Position numbers and translations under genes: made by a program
Notes under the pieces: model-generated
What the model was told of the DNA's origin: nothing
What the model saw: the letters and a program-made list of their open reading frames with translations, nothing else
Databases searched by the model: none
NCBI GenBank assembly: GCA_002007465.1
Contig: LNAC01000690.1
Span: 27,331-91,330, forward strand
DNA length: 64,000 nt
From: Ailurus styani
Taxonomy: Eukaryota; Chordata; Mammalia; Carnivora; Ailuridae
Direction: 5' to 3'
In this document: positions 54,236 through 63,998 of the stretch, one piece after another
How positions within the stretch are numbered: the stretch's first letter is position 1
Layout of the letters: the number at the start of each line of letters is the position of its first letter

Positions 54236-54699
54236 ATGTGAGATTTTGAAAATGTACTTAGGACTCTTGACTTCTGAGTCGTCATAGTGGTAAATTGGAT
54301 GTGCCCAGTAAACCTTCTCCCAATTTCCTATTAAAATGCTCCAAAAATGCATAAAAAGATAGATACTGGTGAAAGAATTGTCAACTAAACTTGCCATGGT
54401 TAGGGATTTACATTAACTGAGTCACTGGTGAAAATGGATTGAGAAGACCACTGTAGAACCAAATACCACAAACCACACATCCCGCCTGTGTACTAGAGCA
54501 AGGCAGCTACTTTCCAAGAAGCCTGTACTCACACCAAATGTCCAGGCTCACTGCCGGGCTCTTGAAAGTAGGGAGGTGCAACCCAATTAAACTCTGAATT
54601 CTAAGCCCAGAGTCCTACTCTTCCCCACCCCCATCAGTTGTTTTTCTGCATACATTCAGTCACTGTAACCCAAAGCTTACAATATGAAGTAAAATGAAA

Positions 54700-55850
54700 T
54701 AATAGCTCTTAGTTGTCTAAGGAAAAATATCCCAGGAGTAAAAACAGAAGGAGATTTACAAATGACAGATGTTGTTTCAAACTGCGTTGTGTTGTGTCAA
54801 GAAAGCAAATATCAGATCAAGGTTCAACTGAACATACCCCACACTGGAAGAAGCCTGTCTGTGGCAAATTGAGCAAGGACAATGCATACCAAACTGAGCA
54901 GAGAAGCTGAAGCTGCCAGTCCTCAAGTAGGCAGATCTAAGGACACCATTTTTTGTTGATGGGACACTAGCCCTAAAGAGCATTTTCTTTCTGTATGAAT
55001 GAAGAAAGGAAGATGGCTGGATGGATAGACGGAAGGATGGAGGAATGGCAGGAAGGGTCAGAGGAAATGAGGGAGGGAAAGAGGGAGGAAAAACCAAGGG
55101 AGAGATGGAAGGAGGGAAGAAAAAACAAATGGGGATATAGATATAGGTGTAGACATATATGTGTGCTTATGAACTGATCATAAAACAAAGGGACCTTTTC
55201 TGAAGACTTGGAGGAAGAGATTATCTTTAAAATCAGGACAAGAATAGGCTGTCGTAACAGAAAATAGTAAGATAAGGACAAATATGCCAAAAGGATCCAG
55301 TCAAAACAAGAAATGACTACGAAGCAATACAAATTTCAAGATCAACTTAAAAATTCTTATTGGAAGACACGAAGCACAGCAGACTAGGAAGCTTTCTGAT
55401 ACTGCACAAATAAATTGAATCGATGATGTAGAGGCAAATACAAATAAATAAAGCATCCAGAATAATATGGAGAGTTGAAGATAAAAAACAGTGAGTGAGA
55501 AGTTGTTCGAGAGGAGGTCAGGAACTGACTTTACAATAAAAGAGCTATAAGTAATTTTGAGGATTAAACCAAAACAATAGAAACAGAAATAATAATCAGA
55601 GATAAAATAGAAGGTGATTTTTCTGTGCTAAGTAATGAATTGAAAGAACACAAATCAAACAAACAAAAAATAAATTTACACATTTGGTTTAGCACTAGCT
55701 AAACATCCTAGAAATGTTTCAAATTTTGAAAATAAAAAACTCACACACATCAAGGAAATAAAAAAAAAGTTACCTTGAAATCAGGTTTTCCTCAGATTGC
55801 ACCTCCAAACAAAACAAAACAAACAAAAAACCAGAAAACAATGGAGAAAT
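54700..55850 (+). mobile_element. Probable HAL1/old L1 ORF1-type fragment
   Basis: A-rich strand with the HAL1 progression: 'GGTCAGGAACTGACTTTACAATAAAAGAGCTATAAGTAATTTTGAGG', 'ATCAGAGATAAAATAGAAGG', 'GAATTGAAAGAACACAAATC', 'CTAAACATCCTAGAAATGTTTCAAATTTTG', 'CACATCAAGGAAATAAAAAAAAAG', 'GAAATCAGGTTTTCCTCAGATTGCACC'. The upstream limit is uncertain (it may start near 54,240). Fully decayed, no intact frame. Confidence 0.5.
54990..55130. repeat. GGAA/GGAT-rich simple tract
   Basis: Irregular GGAA, GGAT and GGGA units, purine-only for long stretches, with many ETS-type GGAA cores. Confidence 0.85.
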
Positions 55851-55854
55851 GCCT

Positions 55855-56120
55855 ACGGAGTTTTAAAAAGGAAATTTTGTGATACATTTATAAACATAGA
55901 ACTCTTAACATTTATAAATGAAAGCAGTAGAAAGAAAATTCTAGAGCTACTTTAATAAATAAAATGTACCACTTTTATCAAAATTAGAAACTCAAGAATT
56001 GGGAAGTTACAAGATATAATTGTGCTGGGCATTGAAACCACTGAAGTATAAGGGGAGTAAGTGATCTCACTATGAGTCCATCTTTTTAAAATTGTTAAAC
56101 AGGTTCTTGCTGTCACTTTT
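55855..56120. other. Unassigned AT-rich stretch
   Basis: Nothing separately recognised; may be a continuation of the preceding HAL1-like stretch. Confidence 0.4.
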
Positions 56121-56124
56121 CATT

Positions 56125-56230
56125 TCCTAAAGCAGAATCTTTGAGAGATGGAGCCCAGACATTTGTGTTTTTCAAGTGCTTCACGAAGGATGGTAATAGG
56201 CAAATTTGAGAACTCTTGTAATAAAGGGAC
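56125..56230 (+). mobile_element. MER5-type hAT-Charlie end
   Basis: 'CAGAATCTTTGAGAGATGGAGCCCAGACATTTGTGTTTTTCAAGTGCTTC', then 'CAAATTTGAGAACTC', is the 3' half of MER5 ('CAGAATCTCTGGGGGTGGGGCCCAG…GTTTGAGAACC'). Confidence 0.75.
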
Positions 56231-56234
56231 AGCA

Positions 56235-56920
56235 TCTTTACTTGAATTTGCCTTCTTGACCAATGGTAAAGTTACATTTGTATATATTAGCTGTTTTCAT
56301 TGCTTCTTTTGTGAATCATCTGTGTCTTTGACAATGTTTCTCTGAATATGTCAATCTTTTCTTACCATTTTGAAATTGTTTATTGTATATTAAGAGTATT
56401 AAGCATTTGCTGTAACTGGTGCAAATGTTTTAGCCAGTTTATCACTGTCTTTAAACTTTGTTTCAAAGTCTGAATGGCCATTCACTTTCATAATCATGGA
56501 TTTTAACTATTCTAGATTCTCTGGATCTGTATAACATCTTAAATTCTTTTCCGAGTGTCTGGCATCCATACATCAAGAAAAACAAGTAAGGAAAACATGC
56601 ATTTCTCTCGGACAGCCATAACACTATACATGGGGGAAATGCAATATGCAATAGAGACTTTCAGAAGTAATTGGAACAACAGGAAAATCCTGGCACACAT
56701 TTGGCCTTTTAAGTCCGTTCCATATTGAAGAAAAATACCAAATCCTAGTTTGAACATGGAACAAAGAAAAGGTAACCACTTTTCAGGCCATGATTTCACA
56801 CAGCTCATTCAATTCTGATGAAGAACTTTTTTTCTAAACCCTCAGAGGAAGAACCTCTGGTCCTTTCCTCTTTGGTTTTTCCTTTGCTTGCATGTTTAGA
56901 AAAGCCTTTCCCACCCACAG
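56235..56920. other. Unassigned stretch
   Basis: Nothing recognised; flank of the L1 3' tail. Confidence 0.4.
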
Positions 56921-56921
56921 G

Positions 56922-56923
<2 letters not shown>

Positions 56924-56974
<51 letters not shown>

Positions 56975-56985
56975 TATTATTATTA
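56924..56985. repeat. (TTA)n microsatellite (L1 tail)
   Basis: About 20 TTA units with one interruption near 56,971. It is the antisense of a (TAA)n tail at the L1 3' end. Confidence 0.95.
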
Positions 56986-57289
56986 ACATATAATGTGTTA
57001 TTTGCCCCAGGGGTACAGGTCTGTGAATCATCAGGCTTACACATTTCACAGCACTCACCATAGCACATACCTTCCCCAGTGTCCATAACCCATTCACCCC
57101 ATCTTTCCTCCCTACCCCCCAGCAACCCTCAGTTTGTTTTGTAAGATTGAGAGTCTCTTACGGTTTGTCTCCCTCCCGATCCCATCTTGTTTCATGTTTT
57201 TCCCTCCCTACCCCCCATGAACCCCCACCCTGCCTCTCAAATTCCTCATATCAGAGAGATCATTTGATAATTGTCTTTCTCTGATTGAC

Positions 57290-57520
57290 TTATTTCAGTT
57301 AGCATAATACCCTCTAGTTCCACTCACGTCATTGCAAATGGCAAGATTTTGTTGCTTTTGATGGCTGCATAGTACTCCATTGTATACATATGCCACATCT
57401 TTATCCATTCATCTGTTGATGGACATCTAGGTTCTTTCCATAGTTTGGCTATTGTGGACATTGCTGCTATAAACATTCAGGTGCACGTGCCCCTTTGGGT
57501 CACTACATTTGTATCTTTTT
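57290..57520 (-). pseudogene. L1 ORF2 C-terminal fragment
   Basis: Minus-strand translation gives the conserved L1 ORF2 end: a MFIAAMSTIAKLWKEP segment, PRCPSTDEWIK, a MYTMEYYAAIK block and an ISQSEKDN block close to the stop. This is the last about 80 residues of a protein normally about 1,270 residues long. The fragment begins exactly where the SINE tail ends, so the residues between the linker and this C-terminus are missing. At least one stop interrupts it. Confidence 0.88.
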
Positions 57521-57655
57521 TTTAAAGATTTTATTTATTTATTTGACAGAGATCACAAGTAGGCAGAGAGGCAGGCAGGCAGAGAGAGAGGGGGAAGCAG
57601 GCTCCCTGCTGGCAGAGAGCCTGATGCAGGACTCAATCCCAGGACCCTGAGATCA
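57518..57655 (-). mobile_element. 5'-truncated SINEC at an L1 deletion junction
   Basis: Reverse complement carries the SINE tail (TTTAAAGATTTTATTTATTTATTTGAC), the AGGCAGGCAG / GGGGAAGCAGGCTCCCTGC body, and ends at '…CCAGGACCCTGAGATCAT', missing the entire GGGCGCC…GGTTAAAGCC head. L1 ORF2 resumes at once. Head loss and L1 loss share one breakpoint, so a single deletion probably removed both. Confidence 0.92.
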
Positions 57656-58175
57656 TTTCAGTTTCTTCCTGGTTCAGTTTTGGTACTTTATATTTCTCTA
57701 GGAATGCATCCATTTCTTCCAGATTGTCAAATTTGCTGTTGTAGAGTTGCTCATAATATGTTCTTATAGTTGTTTGTATTTCTTTGGTGTTGGTTGTGAT
57801 CTCTCCTCTTTCATTCACGATTTTATTAATTTGAGTCCTTTCTCTTTTCTTTTGGATAAGTCTGGCCAGGGGTTTATCAGTCTTATTAATTCTTTCAAAG
57901 AACCAGCTCCTAGTTTCGTTGATTTGTTCTACTCTTCTTTTGGTTTCTATTTCATTGATTTCTGCTCTGATCTTTATTATATTTCTCTTCTCCTGCTGTG
58001 TTGAGGCTTTCTTTGCTGTTCTTTCTCCACCTCCTTTAGGTGTAGGGTTAGGTTGTGTACTTGAGACCTTTCTTGTTTCTTGAGAAAGACTTATATTGCT
58101 ATATACTTTCCTCTCAGGACTTTGCTGTGTCCCAAAGATTTTGGACAGTTGTGCTTTCATTTTAATTTTTTCCAT
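57656..58175 (-). pseudogene. L1 ORF2 linker between endonuclease and RT
   Basis: A 180-codon minus-strand frame. The first 170 residues are L1 ORF2 linker: lysine-rich coiled segment, RAEINEIET, then [21 protein letters not shown], then [32 protein letters not shown]. In intact L1s the RT domain starts soon after this. Here the frame reads straight into the SINE and ends seven codons later, giving a short chimeric tail. The RT domain is absent. Confidence 0.92.
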
Positions 58176-58343
58176 GAATTTTTTAAATTCTTCTTTAATT
58201 TCCTGGTTGACCCATTCATTCTTTAGTAGGATGCCCTTTAGGCTTCATGTGTTTGAGTTCTTTCCAACTTTCCTCTTGTTATTGAGTTATTGTTTTAGAG
58301 CTTTGTGGTCTGAAAATATGCAGGGAATGATCCTAATCTTTTG

Positions 58344-58976
58344 TTACTGGTTGGGATCTGATTTGTGACCCAGGATGTGATCTAATCTGGAGAATGTTCC
58401 ATGTGCACTAAAGAAGAATGTGTATTCTGTTGTTTTGGGATGGAATGTTTTAAATATATTTGTGTTGTCCATCTGGTCCAATGTGTCATTTAAAGTCTTT
58501 ATTTCCTTGTTGATCTTTTGCTTAGATGATCTGTCCATTTCAGCAAGGGGGATGTTAAAGTCCCCTATTATTGTATTACTATTTATGTGTTTCTTTGATT
58601 TTGTTATTAATTGGTTTATATAAGTGGCTGCTTCCATGTTAGGGGCATAGATATTTAAAATTGTTAGATCTTCTTGTTTGACAGACCTTTTAAATATGAC
58701 ATTGTGTCCTTCCTCATCTCTTATTATAGTCTTTGGCTTAAAATCTAATTTATCTGATTTAAGGATTCCCAGTTTTCTTTTGATGTCCGTTTGCATGGTA
58801 AATTGTTTTCCACACCCTCACTTTAAATCTGGAGGTGTCTTTGAGTCTAAAATGAGTTTCTTATAGACAGCATATCAATGGGTCTTGTGTTTTTGTTTTT
58901 GTTTTTTTAACTATTCTGATACCCTCTGTCTTTTGATTGGGGCATTTAGCCCATTTACATTCAGGGTAACTATTGA
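58344..58976 (-). pseudogene. L1 ORF2 endonuclease domain, broken
   Basis: 58,344-58,796 is open for 150 codons and covers the second half of the AP-like endonuclease, with NIYAPN, a GDFN motif and SRLDHILGHK, where the catalytic Asp/Asn and the final His are conserved. The N-terminus (IVTLNVNGLNAPIKR) lies at 58,917-58,976 but a stop separates it from the rest. Nuclease motifs survive in sequence; no product is expected. Confidence 0.9.
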
Positions 58977-59039
58977 AAGATATGAATTTAGTGCCATTAT
59001 GTTGCCTGTAAGGTGACTGTTACTGTATATTGCTTCTGT

Positions 59040-59950
59040 TCCTTTCTGGTCTGTTACTTTTGGCTCTCTCTTTGCTTAGAGGACCGCTTTCAATATTTCC
59101 TGTAGGGCTGGTTTGGTATTTGCAAATTGTTTTAGTTTTTGTTTGTCCTAAAAGCTTTTTATCTCTCCTTCTATTTTCAGTGACAGCCTAGCTGGATATA
59201 GTATTCTTGGCTGCATATTTTTCTCATTTAGCACTCTGAATATATCATGCCAGTCCTTTCTGGCCTGCCAGGTCTCTGTGAATAGGTCTGCTGCCAATCT
59301 AATATTTCTGCCATTGTATGTTATACACTTCTTGTCCTGAACTGCTTTCAGGATTTTCTCTTTGTCACTAAGACTTGTAAGTTTTACTATTAGGTGATGG
59401 GGTGTGGACCTGTTTTTATTGATTTTTGAGGAGGATTCTCTGTGCCTCCTGGATTTTGATGCTTGTTCCCTTTGCCAAATTAGGGAAATTCTCTGCTATA
59501 ATTTGCTCCAGTATACCTTCTGCCCCCCTCTCTCTTCTTCTTCTTCTGGGATCCCAATTATTCTAATGTTGTTTCATCTTATGGTATTATTTATCTCTCA
59601 AATTCTCTCCTCATGGTCCAGTAGTTGTTTGTCTCTCTTTTGCTCAGCTTCGTTTTTCTTCATCATTTGGTCTTCTGTATCACTAATTCTCTCTTCTACC
59701 TCATTTATCCTGGAGTAAGAGCCTCCATTTTTAATTGCAACTCCTTAATAACTTTTTTGATTTCAACCTCATTAGATATTAGTTCTTTTATTTCTCCAGA
59801 AAGGATTTTATTTCTCCAGAGATTCTCTAGTATCTTCCATGCTTTTTTCAAGCCCAGCTAGCACCTTGAAAATCGTCATTCTGAACTCTAGTTCTGACAT
59901 ATTACTAATGTTCATATTAATTAGGTCCTTAGCTTTCGGTACTGCCTCTT

Positions 59951-60020
<70 letters not shown>

Positions 60021-60043
60021 TGCTGAGTTTTTTGCCTTGTCAT
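59040..60043 (-). pseudogene. L1 ORF1, decayed
   Basis: Starts MTRQKTQH then a lysine run from a 65-A tract (59,955-60,019 on the plus strand as T). In a shifted frame follow a coiled-coil segment (ELEFRM…GLEKSMEDTRESLE), a second segment with DTEDQMMKKNEAEQKRDKQLLDHEERI, the NNIRIIGIPEEE motif, RRM-like HLIVKLTSLSDKEKILKA and the C-terminal RILYPARLSLKIEGEIK block. A frameshift near 59,730, stops in the centre and one near 59,148 inactivate it. ORF1 is an RNA-binding chaperone in active L1s. Confidence 0.88.
59955..60019. repeat. Poly(T)65 homopolymer in L1 ORF1
   Basis: 65 consecutive T. It lies just inside ORF1 on the minus strand. Length in an assembly is unreliable. Confidence 0.95.
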
Positions 60044-60200
60044 TTTACCCAGAAATGAATAGATGAATGAGAGAACAAAATGTTAAAAGGGTAGCAACGG
60101 CCCCAGAAAAATATACACTAACCACATCAGGAGAGACCTGTAACCGGGGGGAGAAGAAATGGAGAAAAAAAGAAAAAAGAAAGAAATATATATATATATT

Positions 60201-60645
60201 AGACTGGTGAATAGAACAGAGACACACACTTGATTCTGGGTTTATTTTGGCCTGTTAGAAGAAACTACCTCCCAAAATTTTAAAGAAAGAAAACCTTATA
60301 TATATATATAAAGGATTGAGGGATGGAATATGACTGTAAAGGTGAAAATTAAAAAAGATTCTAAAAGAGGAATTGATAAGAAGTTGGTTGAAAAAAGGAA
60401 AAAAAGAGAGGAAAGAATGTGATCAGGCTGGAGACTAGAACAAAGCTATGCACTACATTTAGGATATATATTGATCTATTAGAAGAAATTATATCCCAAA
60501 ATTTTAAAGAAAAAAAACCTACATGTATACAAAAAATAAGTTAAATACAATGAAGAGTTAAAATATGACTATAACAATGAAAATTTAAAAAGATTTTTGA
60601 AAAGGTATTGATAAGATAAAATAGTTAAAAACGTTAAAATAGGAA
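60201..60645 (-). repeat. Two diverged tandem units in the L1 5' UTR
   Basis: Unit 1 begins 'AGACTGGTGAATAGAACAGAG' (60,201) and unit 2 'GGCTGGAGACTAGAACAAAG' (60,426). Both continue with '..TTAGAAGAAA..CCCAAAATTTTAAAGAAA', 'GAATATGACTGTAA'/'AATATGACTATAA' and 'ATTGATAAGA'. The period is about 225 bp, and (TA)n patches sit in unit 1. Confidence 0.82.
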
Positions 60646-60702
60646 ATAGGAAAGATTTAAAAAAAGAATAAGAAAAAAATAAATTTAAAAAATTTAACTT
60701 CG

Positions 60703-60896
60703 GGGCGCCTGGGTGGCTCAGTGGGTTAATGCCTCTGCTTTCGGCTCAGGTCATGATCTCAGGGTCCTGGGATCGAGGCCCGCATCGGGCTCCCTGCTCA
60801 GCGGGGAGCCTGCTTCCCCCTCTCTCTCTCTGCCTGCCTCTCTGCCTCCTTGTGATCTCTCTCCCTCTGTGAAATAAATAAATAAAATCTTTTTAA
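60703..60896 (+). mobile_element. SINEC, full length, young, inside the L1 5' UTR
   Basis: Near-consensus body (GGGCGCCTGGGTGGCTCAG, GGTTAATGCCTCTGC, CATCGGGCTCCCTGCTCAGC, AAATAAATAAATAAAATCTT). Perfect TSD AAAAAATTTAACTTCG at 60,687-60,702 and 60,897-60,912. It is oriented opposite to the host L1 and must be younger than it. Confidence 0.97.
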
Positions 60897-61953
60897 AAAA
60901 AATTTAACTTCGAAAGAGTAAAGGATCATGAGGAAAAAAGCCATGAATTCTATGTGTTGCTTTCCCCTAGCTCTGGAGTTCCACAGTTCTCATTGATCGG
61001 TGAACTTGGTCTTGGCTGGATATTCTTGCTGCTGTTCTGGGGGAGGGTCCTGTTGCAGTGATTCTCAAATGTCTTTACTGGAGGCGGAATTGCACCCTCC
61101 TTTCTAGAGGCCAGGCTAAGTAATCTGCTCGGGTTTGCTCTAGGTAGCTTTTGTTCCCTGAACACTTTCCACACAGCTTTGGAGGATGGGAATGAAAATG
61201 GCGGCCTCCTAATTGCTAGCCCTGGAGTAGCCAAGAGCTCGGGGCAGCACTCCTCAGTGTGCCCTCAGAGAAAAGCAGTCAATCCCTCCCATCTCCCTGG
61301 TCTCTGGCCACACTCCGAGGTCACCCAACCTGTGACCAAGCATTTCTGTTTCTCACGCATGGTCCCGTTTGGAGTTTCCAAACCCAGCAGATTCCTGCAG
61401 CAGGCTCTCGTGCTGCTCCTCCTAGAGGAGGAAGGTAAGTCTCTCTGGATCTGCCACTTGTGGGATCCCTGCTCAAGAGCAGTGGCCCGACTGTGCCGTG
61501 GATCATGGTTTAAGGTAACCCCGAGCTGAGAGTCCCACTCCTTGGCTCCATCTCTGCAGCCGGTTTCCCCACTCTGATACCTGGGAGCTCTGCCACCCTT
61601 AGACACCCCCAGTCTTTTTGTGTCCCTGAAGGTCCTAAGACCACAGTGTCCCTGTGAGAGTTCCACTCCCTGTTTAGCCTCTGGAACAACGTCCCTCAGT
61701 GGAGCAGACTTCTAAGCTCTGCTGCTCTATCACTTGCCAGGAGCCGGCGCCTCCCCACCGCAGTCTATCTTCCTGTTTCTTCGGATTCACTTCTCTGCAC
61801 ATCCTACCTTCCAGAAAGTGATCGATTTTCTGTTCCTAGAATTGCTACTCTTCTTCTCTTCTATCTCCTGTTGGGTTTGTAGGTGTTCAGAATGGTTTGG
61901 TAACTATCTGGCCAATCCCCTGGGACTTGATGATATTTTGATCTTCTACTCCT

Positions 61954-61964
61954 CCACCATCTTG
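61954..61964 (-). promoter_or_regulatory. YY1-type motif at L1 start, decayed
   Basis: The minus strand reads CAAGATGGTGG, the L1 initiation-site motif with the CpG changed to TpG. In active L1s, CAAGATGGCGG near position 12-22 binds YY1 and fixes the transcription start. Confidence 0.6.
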
Positions 61965-61977
61965 CTCCTACCTCCCC

Positions 61978-62650
61978 AATATATTTTTTTAAGTACTCTA
62001 TATTTCCTATAGCTTTATGGATTCATTTTTCACCTTTGCGTTATAAATTCAGACTTGCAATTGGTGCTTTGTTATCTCTCCCATTTTTGAGAAGACAATA
62101 TGAAAACTCTGTAGTGATTTTTAAAATTTGGCTCAGGATCAGGTCTCCTAATTCAAAATCAGTTTATTTTCAGCAACCCTAGGATGTGAATTTGATTTTC
62201 AACCATGGTAGCCTCATACAACTCCTGCCATCATAGGAACTGGGTTAAAGAATGTGATCTGGAATGGGCCACAGACAGAAGTGGAATAATGTCTGTCTAG
62301 CTCATCAAACCTGTACCCTACCCAGCGCAACAACAGTAATGGGAGATGCTCTGAGACCACACAAGGCAATAGACTGTTATTGGTCCTTGGGATGAAGGAG
62401 GAATCACCATCACGTGTGTTCAAACTTCAGCTTAAGAGCCTTTTCCGGGAGGGATCTGTGGAGGCTTCGAATATTTTGCCTCCATTATTTTTCTACATAT
62501 ATTTTCAAGAAACTATAGGACTAGTGCTTTGTCAAAGATAAAAATAGAATTATTTCTGTATGCAGTAGATAAAAAAGAAATCAATCAGTCTCAGTGGTAT
62601 GAGTTGAACATTTTATTCCAGTGTTTGTTTTAGCCTATTAAATGAAAAAT
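61978..62650. other. Spacer between the two head-to-head L1 5' ends
   Basis: About 670 bp of non-L1, AT-biased sequence. No repeat or gene recognised. Both L1 5' UTRs would transcribe outward from it; its antisense promoter potential cannot be judged here. Confidence 0.6.
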
Positions 62651-62664
62651 AACTGGGGGAGTGG

Positions 62665-62675
62665 CAAGATGGCGG
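62665..62675 (+). promoter_or_regulatory. YY1-type motif at L1 start, intact
   Basis: CAAGATGGCGG about 15 nt from the L1 5' end, as in active L1 5' UTRs where YY1 sets the start site. Confidence 0.7.
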
Positions 62676-63593
62676 AGGAGTAGGAGACCGATTATCATCA
62701 GGTCCCAGGAGTTCACCCAGATAGCTATCAAACTATTCTGAACACCTACAAATTCTACCTGAGATCGAAGAGAAGAAGAGCAGCAATTCTTGGAACAGAA
62801 AATTGACCACTTTCTGGAAGGTAGGACGTGTGGAGAAGTGAATCTGAGGCGACAGACCCCGGGGGGAGGGGCCAGCTCCCGGCAAGGGATCGAGCAGCAG
62901 AGCACAGACTCGGAACTATTAGAAGTCAGCTCCACTGAGGGATGTTGCCCCAGAGACCAAGCGGGGGGTGAAACCCCTGCAGGGACAGTGTGGTCTCAGG
63001 ACCCACGGGGACACAAAAAGACGAGGGGTGTCTGAGCGCGACCGAGCTCCCAGGTCTCAGAGAGAAGCCGGCGGGAGAGACGGAGCTGAGCTGAGGTGTC
63101 TCACAGCTCGGTGATACCTTGGGCTGTGATCTGAAGCACAGCCGGGGCACGGCTCTGTGAGCAGGGACCCCACGGGCGGCAGACCCCAAGACACCCCCTC
63201 CTTCCTCCTCCGGGAGGAGCGGCGCAGGAGTGGCTGCAGGAATCTGCCGGGTTCGGAGATTCTAAACGGGGCCACGCCAGAGACAGAGACGCTCGGTCAC
63301 AGGCCGGGTGAGCTCGGAGAGCAGCCGGAGACCAGGAGACAGGAGGGACTGCTTTTCTCTGAGGCGCACTGAGGACTGAGGCCTCAGGCTCTCGGCTCCT
63401 CCGGGTCGGAGACTGGGAGCCGCCATTTTCAGTCCCGTCCTCCAAGCAGGTACGGAAAGCGTTCAGGGAACAAAAGCTCCTGAGAGCGAACCCAAGCTGA
63501 TTACTTAGCCTGGCCCCTGGCAAGGGCGGTGGGAATCTGCCTCCAGCAGAGACACTTGAGAATCACAGCAACAGGCCCCTCCCCCAGAAGACC

Positions 63594-63612
63594 GGGGGGG
63601 GGGGGGGGGGGN
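63594..63612. repeat. Poly(G)18 followed by an N
   Basis: 18 consecutive G then one undetermined base (63,612). The homologous position in the other L1 has ordinary sequence about 45 nt long with no G-run. Confidence 0.95.
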
Positions 63613-63914
63613 AAGATTGCTGGGAATTGTGGAACTCTGGAGCAAGGGGAAAGCAACGCAGAGAGTTCATGGCTTTTTCCCCATGATTCTTCAGTCGTTC
63701 AAAGTTAAATTCATTGAGATTTTTTTCTTTGAATTTTTTTTCTTACTTTTCTCTTAAATTTTTTCCCTTTTCCTATTTTAACGTTCTTAACTCTTTTATC
63801 AACACTTTTTAATCTTTTTTAAATTTTCATTGTTATAATCATATTTTATCCCTTCATTGTTTTTAACCTTATTTTTTGTATACTTATAGGCTCTGTTCGA
63901 TTCACCAGTCTAAT

Positions 63915-63998
63915 AGATATAGATAGATAGAGATATAGAGATAGAGTCATAGACAGACATAGATATAGAAACAGAAATAGATAATATAGATATAGGAT
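63915..63998. repeat. (GATA)n-like microsatellite
   Basis: Irregular ATAGATA / GATAGAT / CATAGACA units, in the 3' part of the L1 5' UTR and reaching the window end. Confidence 0.9.

Larger units (their letters stand above)
56924..61977 (-). mobile_element. LINE-1, 5'-complete, internally deleted, on the minus strand
   Basis: Read on the minus strand it runs from a GGAGGTAGGAGCAAGATGGTGG start (61,977) through a roughly 1.9-kb 5' UTR, ORF1 (start codon 60,043), ORF2 EN and linker, then a deletion, ORF2 C-terminus, 3' UTR and a (TAA)n tail (56,924-56,985). Two SINE events interrupt it: a young SINEC in the 5' UTR (60,703-60,896) and a headless SINEC at the ORF2 deletion (about 57,520-57,655). 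No target-site duplication of the L1 itself was found. Non-functional. Confidence 0.93.

Noticed and set aside
56805..57125. Frames with poly-isoleucine on both strands
   Set aside because: Products of the (TTA)n L1 tail, not genes.
59839..60066. Plus-strand frame with a long poly-Phe tract
   Set aside because: It is the antisense shadow of the poly(T) run in L1 ORF1.
61265..61666. 133-codon minus-strand frame in the other L1 5' UTR
   Set aside because: On the sense strand of the L1 but upstream of ORF1 and not conserved in frame in the sister copy as far as I can see.
63101..63523. 140-codon minus-strand frame in the L1 5' UTR
   Set aside because: GC-rich 5' UTR yields long antisense frames by chance. 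A primate L1 antisense ORF0 exists, but nothing here shows homology to it.
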